A DNA stretch of 7,105 bases, from assembly GCA_017411125.1 (NCBI GenBank), contig JAFPNP010000138.1:1-7105 (forward strand), read 5' to 3'. The translations under genes were made by a program, and so were the position numbers. The stretch comes from Kiritimatiellia bacterium. GTDB lineage: Bacteria > Verrucomicrobiota > Kiritimatiellia > RFP12 > UBA1067. Below, one piece after another: positions 1 through 6,400 of this stretch (positions are counted from its first letter, which is position 1; the number at the start of each line of letters is the position of its first letter). The notes under the pieces were generated by a model. That model was not told the origin of the DNA and ran no database searches. It was given only the letters and a program-made list of their open reading frames with translations.

Positions 1-7
1 GAAGGGA

Positions 8-289
8 ATGGTCGATGCCCGTCGCGCCGCGGACCAGCGTCGCGCCAAGATCGAGGCGCAGATGGAACGGCTGCGCGCGCTTGCAAAGGCGGCTCTTCCG
101 GCCGGCGCGACGCCGGAGCAGATCAAGGCGGAGCTTGAGAACAATCCGAAGAAGTATCCGGGCTGGCGCGAGTTCGCCGCCGCGCTGAAAGCGAACGACG
201 CCGAACAGGCGCGCAACCGGGCGGCGGCGACGGCGGCGATAGGCCGGCGCATCCAGCAAGAAGTCGCCGAGCAGCCGGCGGCGAAGTGA
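8..289 (+). CDS. Small charged Ala-rich helical protein of unknown function; may be the 3' end of a longer gene
   Basis: The frame encodes 93 residues from the ATG at 8 to the TGA at 287-289. I do not recognise the family. The protein is rich in Ala, Arg, Glu, Gln and Lys and should be mostly alpha-helical. Residues 1-30 look like an amphipathic helix or short coiled coil. A proline/glycine break follows (LPAGATPEQ), then a helix, a short KKYPGW turn with the only Trp, and a second Ala-rich helix to the end. There is no signal peptide or membrane segment. The start is uncertain. The frame stays open to the window edge upstream of the ATG, and the purine stretch GAAGGGA touches the ATG too closely for an ideal ribosome binding site. 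The ATG at 62 is another in-frame option. The piece could therefore be the C-terminal part of a larger protein. It ends 38 bases before the giant gene on the same strand, so co-transcription is plausible. Confidence 0.65.
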   Translation: MVDARRAADQRRAKIEAQMERLRALAKAALPAGATPEQIKAELENNPKKYPGWREFAAALKANDAEQARNRAAATAAIGRRIQQEVAEQPAAK

Positions 290-327
290 AAGACGGTTCA
301 ACGATTTACCAAGGAAGGCGGTTCAAC
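290..327 (+). promoter_or_regulatory. Short intergenic leader with Shine-Dalgarno for the giant gene
   Basis: The purine-rich AAGGAAGG at 311-318 lies nine bases before the ATG at 328, which is good ribosome binding site spacing and supports that start over the next in-frame ATG at 334. The gap has no hairpin followed by a T-run and no convincing -35/-10 pair, so I infer read-through transcription from upstream. The nonamer CGGTTCAAC occurs twice, at 294-302 and 319-327, with the second copy ending directly at the start codon. Confidence 0.8.
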
Positions 328-414
328 ATGGCTATGGACATCAAGAAGAAATTCGGCATCTTCGCAGCGTTGCTCGCGGCGTTGCTGTGCGCGGCGCCGC
401 AGTCCGCGCAGGCG
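328..414 (+). other. Sec signal peptide coding segment (residues 1-29)
   Basis: The N-terminus has a basic n-region with three consecutive lysines (6-8) and a hydrophobic core from Phe9 to about Ala23. The c-region PQSAQA fits the A-x-A rule for signal peptidase I, with cleavage most likely after Ala29, leaving AGKIRSF as the mature N-terminus. Cys21 is preceded by Leu-Leu rather than a small residue at -1, so it does not form a lipobox. The mature protein should cross the inner membrane and lie in the periplasm, at the outer membrane or outside the cell. Confidence 0.92.
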
Positions 415-3400
415 GCGGGCAAGATCCGCAGTTTCACCGTCACCACGTCCAGGACTTCGGGCGCCCTGACGGTGGGCGACACGATCTACGTCACCGTCCG
501 CATGATAAACATGGGATGGGCCAGCACGGCCTTAGATACCACCAACACCGTTCCGTGGTTCTTCAAGTACACGGGAACGCTCACGGGCAACGAAACATAC
601 GACGAACTCCTTCAGGAGTTTTCCAAGAAGCCCTGTCTCGGCCTGTGGCTCGGCGGACGCCTTCGCGAGGCGGAGCCGGTGGAAGGATACTTCCCCGATC
701 CCGGCGTCTCCGATTTCCTTTATTCCGAGCTGGGGGCGCATCACTATACCGATTTCATGTTCAGCTACGTCGTGCAGGCCGGGGACATCGCGCTGCCGCT
801 CACGCTTTCCAACGCGGCGGGCACCGGTCCGCTGGACGATACCGGGTACTATCTTAAGCGCGGCGGGGTTTCGGTTCCGTGGACGCTTTCCAACAAGAAC
901 GGCGACACCTGCAATTTCGCGCACACCGACGTGGTGAACGATCCCGACATCGACGCCGCCGACAAGGCGATGTGGGGCGCGAACACCGCCCAGGGCGATC
1001 GCGACAAAGGCGACCTCGACCTGATCAAGGCCGACGTGCGCGTGCAGGCCATCGACTTCGAATCGACCTACGCCGACGCGGACGCCGGAGTGTGGCGCAC
1101 GGTGGCGCAAGGCTCGACCACGGCGCTGCCCTCTTCGCCGGCGCTCGCCATTCCGGGCGGCGTATCCACGAACACGGAGCTTTTCGTCTGGACGGAAGAC
1201 GCCGCCGTCGCCGAGATCGTGCCCGGCGAAAGCGTCGTCGAGACGAACACGTTCACGTTCGACGGCAAGACCTGCACGGTGGGCACGATCCGCCTGAACC
1301 CCGCCGTGGACGGCGACACGTCGGCCCCCAGGTTCAACATCCGCGCCAGAGGCGCCTACGACGCGGGCAATCCTTCCGACACCAAGGTCTACATCGCCGC
1401 CACCACGAACGCGCAGGCGTTCGCTTCCGGGACGGCCATCACGAATTTCATCTTCCGCACCGTCCGCATCGGCGAGCCTCAGGATCCCAGCATCTACGTG
1501 ACGATCGACGACAAGCGTTCCGCCGACGTCACCTTCGTCCCGCCGACGAACAACATCTCCGTGGCCAGCCTGAACGTCGAGCTGACCGAGCCGTACACGG
1601 CCGACATCGAGATTCCGCTTCTCGTGACTGTCAAAGGCGATGCTTCGCTCGCCGCCTCCGACTATATCGGCATCTCGGCAAGCTCCACCGGCGACAACCG
1701 CGCATGGCGCACGACGATCGTCGTGCGCAGCGGCGAAACCAAGGCCACAGGCACCGACATTCTCTGGCTCTACGCGAACCATGGCGACGCCGTCACGAAG
1801 AACAGCGGCTTGCGCATAGCGGTCGATACGAACCAGATGGCCGCCGCTTCCGCCGCCGTCTACGACGTGTTCAAGAAAGGATTCGAGAAGATGGGCGACA
1901 GCCTCGGCGCCACCCTCAAGGTGAGCCCGAGCCAGCCGACGCTTCCGGGCCTTGCGGCCGGCGACCTGGCCGTCAGCATTCCAAGCGCAGACGCGAACAT
2001 CGACTATCCCGTCACGATCGCGCTGTCCGACGCATATGGGCTGCTGAGCAGTCCTTCCAACTCGTACACGGTCTACTGGAGCAATTCCGGCAACGACTCT
2101 TCCGCGTACTATACCGCGATAACGGGCATTACAGCCAACACCGAAGGCGAGATAACCTTCAACGTCAAGTATCCGACCAGCGGCGACTACAATTCCGTCT
2201 TCTACATAGTGAACCAGGACGGAGGCAGGTCGCCCGTGTACCGGGCCGAAGTCCACGTTGCCGCGCAGAAGGTCGTGCAGGCCACCGTTCTCGAAAGGCG
2301 GTTTCCGGAAACTGGCAGCTACGGCGATGCGGTGACCGCCGTGTCGCTTTCGTTCGGCGAAACGGGCTTCACGCTGCCGAACGGGATGTCCGGCGACTAC
2401 GGGTACATGTTCTTCGTGCCTAGGAACGCGGCGTCTTCCAACCTGGTCGAGGTGGGCGAGATGAACTACGAATCCACCACAAACTGCGACTGGAAGGCCG
2501 GCATACCCGTCCGCGTCGGGGATACGGAGCCTGTCACCGTCGACATGTACTTCCTCGACGGCAGCGACAAAGGCACCACGCTGGGCTACGACATCGTGAT
2601 GCGCACGGCGGAATCCATCGACCAGGGCGAGGTCGTCGCCGCGTGGAGTTCGAGCGGCTTCCAGGTGATAGTCACGAACGTGGCTCCTGCCGTGAGCATG
2701 GTCAAGATGGGCAACGACGAACTCTTCGAGAGCGGCGGAAACTTCGGTTCCATCACCCGCGGCCGCGAAAGGGAGTTCTCTGCCGAGACGGCCGAGCCGT
2801 CCGACCTCGACTACTTCTCGGACGAGGAAAACGGCTACTCCAGCAAGACGGCTTCTTTCGAGACGCAGTGGACGTTCAAGATCGGCACGTCCACGCTCTT
2901 CACGACCAACATCTTCGGCCCGCCCACGACGCCGTTCAGCTACATGCTCAACGCCCAGGGCGACTACACCGCGGAAGTGAAGATGCGCGACAAAGACATG
3001 GTGGACGCCAGAGGCCGCAAGTGGTGGGGGCCGGTTTTCACCTTCACCTTCACCGTGGATGACAAGCCGTCCGTCGTGCTGACGCAGCCCAACGGCCTGA
3101 CCACGTTCTCCGAGCTTGGCGGCTCCGGCAACACGCGCATCGACGTGAACCTGACGCAGCGCCCGAGCGAGAAGATCGAGGTCTCCCTCGGAGTGCGCTA
3201 TGCCAGCGCAGCCGCAACCGGCGTTCCGCCGGTCACGCTCCAGCCGAGCGTTCTCGAGTTCGGCGGGGACAGCCTCAATACGACGAATTCGTATTTCGTC
3301 CTCGCGAACGTCGATGGCACCGACGACACCGACCCCGAATACGGCGGCGGGCTCGTCATCACCGCCGCCGTCACCACGGCGACCGTGAACTCCGGCATCG

Positions 3401-6400
3401 GCATGGCGTGGAAGGATTATTTCCGTCCGGGTTCGATCGGCGTGGGCATCAGGAACGAGGATCCGGTGTTCATGGAGCGCTATCTGACCGGCATCGACAC
3501 CAACGCGACGCTCAACGTGCCGTTCAATCTCAAATACGGCTTCTCGGACTGCCTTGCGGACATGACGAGCGAATTTACCGTTTCCTGGATAATCGAAGGA
3601 GAAGGCGGCGGCTCCAAGACCGTCGATTCGTGGACGAAGCAGAGCTATACCGGGGAGATTCCGATCACGTTCACCACCGTCGGCGACGGCACCAAGACCG
3701 TGATCGTGACGATCGAAGACAAGGACGGCGGATACGTCAGCGCGAGCTGGGATTTCAAACTCAATCCCGCCAAGCTGCTTTACGTCATTCCGCAGGGACC
3801 CTACCTCGGCGGCGGCGTGTCCGATCTGTCGACCAGGTGGGTTGGCCGCGCGAATCCCCTCGGCCAAGGCCGCGTCTACGGGAGCAACGTCGGATTGATT
3901 TCCAAGGTCGAAAGATTCGAGCAGATCTACAACTACGAGGCTAGCACTCCCGAAGCCGAAGCCCTGGCCATAGGCTACAGGGTCGGCGACGTGGAGGGCA
4001 CGACGGTCAGCGGCGGCGTGACGGTCGATAGCATCGGCGGCAGTGGCGTCGGCTACAAATATACCGATCCGCTGCTGGACAGCTTCTTCTACGCGTGGCT
4101 GTACACGGCCAGCGACGGAAAGAGCCTCACGACGGCTCTCTTGAAGATCGTGCCGCAGATCGGATACAGCCCGGTTTCCGCGAAAGCGCCGCTTCCCGAA
4201 TACAACGCCGAAGCCACGGCGTATCCGAACACCTATCTCGAAGCCGTGTTCTCGAAGGAACTGCGCGCCGCGGACAACCTTGGCGATATCAACAGCGACG
4301 GCATTCCCGACTATTACGCCGTCGCGGTGGGCTGGAACGGCGGCACGTTCCTCGAGGCGGCGGGCGTCTCGACGGAGGAAGGCGGCGACGTGACGACGCG
4401 CCTCGATGCCTACAACGAGGATGCCGACTACCTTCCCTCCGGCACGTTCGTCGATGGCGTGCCCAGCACCGCCGACGGCTGGACGGCGACAAGCGTCAAG
4501 TTCACTCCCGACATGGAAATCCGCGGTCTCCATCCCGGCCTGAACCACCGCAGGACGAACGACGGCTTGAACCGCAACGTCCGCGGCGAGTGGATTTCCG
4601 TGCCCGAGTTCTCCGAGGCCGAGACGAACGCGGTGGCGTTCTGGAATCTCGGCCCCACGAACACGTTGGCGTGGTTCAAGGCGAACGCTCCGACCGGCGA
4701 GACCGAATATGCCGCCGCATACACCGCGTGGACAAACGATTTCATGACGGCGCTGATGAAGTCCGACAGCTGGATTCCCGAAAACCGCACCGATCCGACG
4801 ATGTGGGATACCGACGATGACACCTTGCCCGACGGCTACGAATACTACTTCTGGTACGCCGCCGCCGTCGGCAGGATGGACGGCACGAACTGGGTCCAGA
4901 TGACGGGCGAGCGCTTCACGCTCAACAATATCGGCCAGGGCGAGACGATCACGCCCAAAGAAATCATGGATGCGTTCAATCCGACCGTGAAAGCCGAAGG
5001 CGAGATCAACATACGCGACACCGACAACGACGGCCTCTACGACCTCGAGGAATACGCCATGGGCACGAATCCCGTCCACTGGGATTCCGACAAGGACGGC
5101 ATGAGCGATCTGTGGGAAGTAATGCGCGGCATGAACCCGCTCGCCGCTCCTCCGGATGCGGAATTGAACCTGGACGGCGATTTCATGGCTTCGTACGAAA
5201 CGGATCCGACCTATGCCATCTTGACGATGGAGGACGGCTCCGCCTACGCCCTGCCGTTCAACGGGACGGGAGTCATCGACGAGTCCGTCTACGACAATGA
5301 AAGTTCGAACGGCATTGCCGGCGGCACGAACGTAGCCGTTGCTGCAGTGATCGCCAACGCCTCCAACGTCACGTCCATCGCCGTGTTCCACTACGGACGC
5401 GACGACGCAATCTGCGTTCCGGCCGGGGCGCAGCGCATCAGGGGCGCCTACTTCAGCGGCGCCGCGAAACCTCTCGACGCGGCGCAGAACGACCTTTCCG
5501 GGAAGACGGTGAAGTCGCTGGCGCTCGAGCGGCCGCTGCGTCTTGTCCACAGGCAGGTCTACAACCAGTTCGGCTTCGACCCCCGCACCGGCTGGTTCAA
5601 GGATGAGGGCTACGTCGCCGGGCGCTGGAAGCCTGTCGCCGCCCACGAATTCAGCGAGGCCGGAAGGGCGGAGAACACCGAACGATACACGTGCCGGGAC
5701 GAGTACCTCGTGCTGAAATACCGCTACGAGCTCGGCATACGCTCCGCGTCGAAAGACATCGGCAAAATCGCCGCAAAGGAGCTGACCATCGCCGGCGTCT
5801 TCTCGGCCGGCACGACGAATCCGAGGCCGCCTTTCACCGACGCCGGGTTCGCCGTTTCCGGCGCGGGCGACGGCGCCTTGCCGATTCCCACGTACAGCAG
5901 CACGAACCATGGCGCCGACACCGACGAGGACGGCGTTCCGGACGGCTGGGAGCTTTACGTTGGTTCGGATCCGAACAGCGGCGACAAAGACGGCTGGGGC
6001 GAAGTCAAGGTCACCGACGGCGACCAACTCGAACTTGTCGCCGAATACGCCGGCACGGATTCCTGCAATGCGTACGAAGGCGCGAAGAACGCCAATGGCG
6101 ACGCCACGATCTATGCGCATCATCCGGGCAAGGCAAGCGGCTGGTACAACAAGTTCTTCCCGACCGATCCGTACGACAACGATACAGACGGCGACGGAAT
6201 CAGCGACCACTCGGAGGGTGCCAACTGGAGGGATTTGTTCCGCCTCTGGCAGTCCGCGAATCTTGAAAACTACGTGGCCACCGCCCGCGACGGATGGTCT
6301 CACGAGTTTACCTTCATCTACGGTGACCCGTCGGATGACGGCTCGCGCTGCATCCGCGGCGGCGGCCTCAACCCGTGCACGATCGATACCGACTTCGACC

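Noticed and set aside
290..327. Intrinsic terminator or promoter in the gap
   Set aside because: No inverted repeat with a T-run and no convincing -35/-10 pair is present in the 38 bases.
334..336. Second ATG as the start of the giant gene
   Set aside because: It lies 15 bases from the Shine-Dalgarno, against nine for the ATG at 328, which also gives a normal signal peptide.
382..393. Possible lipoprotein lipobox at Cys21
   Set aside because: The residues before Cys21 are Ala-Leu-Leu; a lipobox needs a small residue at -1. The AQA site after it fits signal peptidase I better.
879..2423. 514-codon plus-strand frame and similar Arg-rich frames (387-857, 2643-3062, 3408-3944, 4095-4820, 5691-6266)
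   Set aside because: These are out-of-frame shadows of the giant gene, with Arg/His/Gly-rich low-information translations and no start context of their own.
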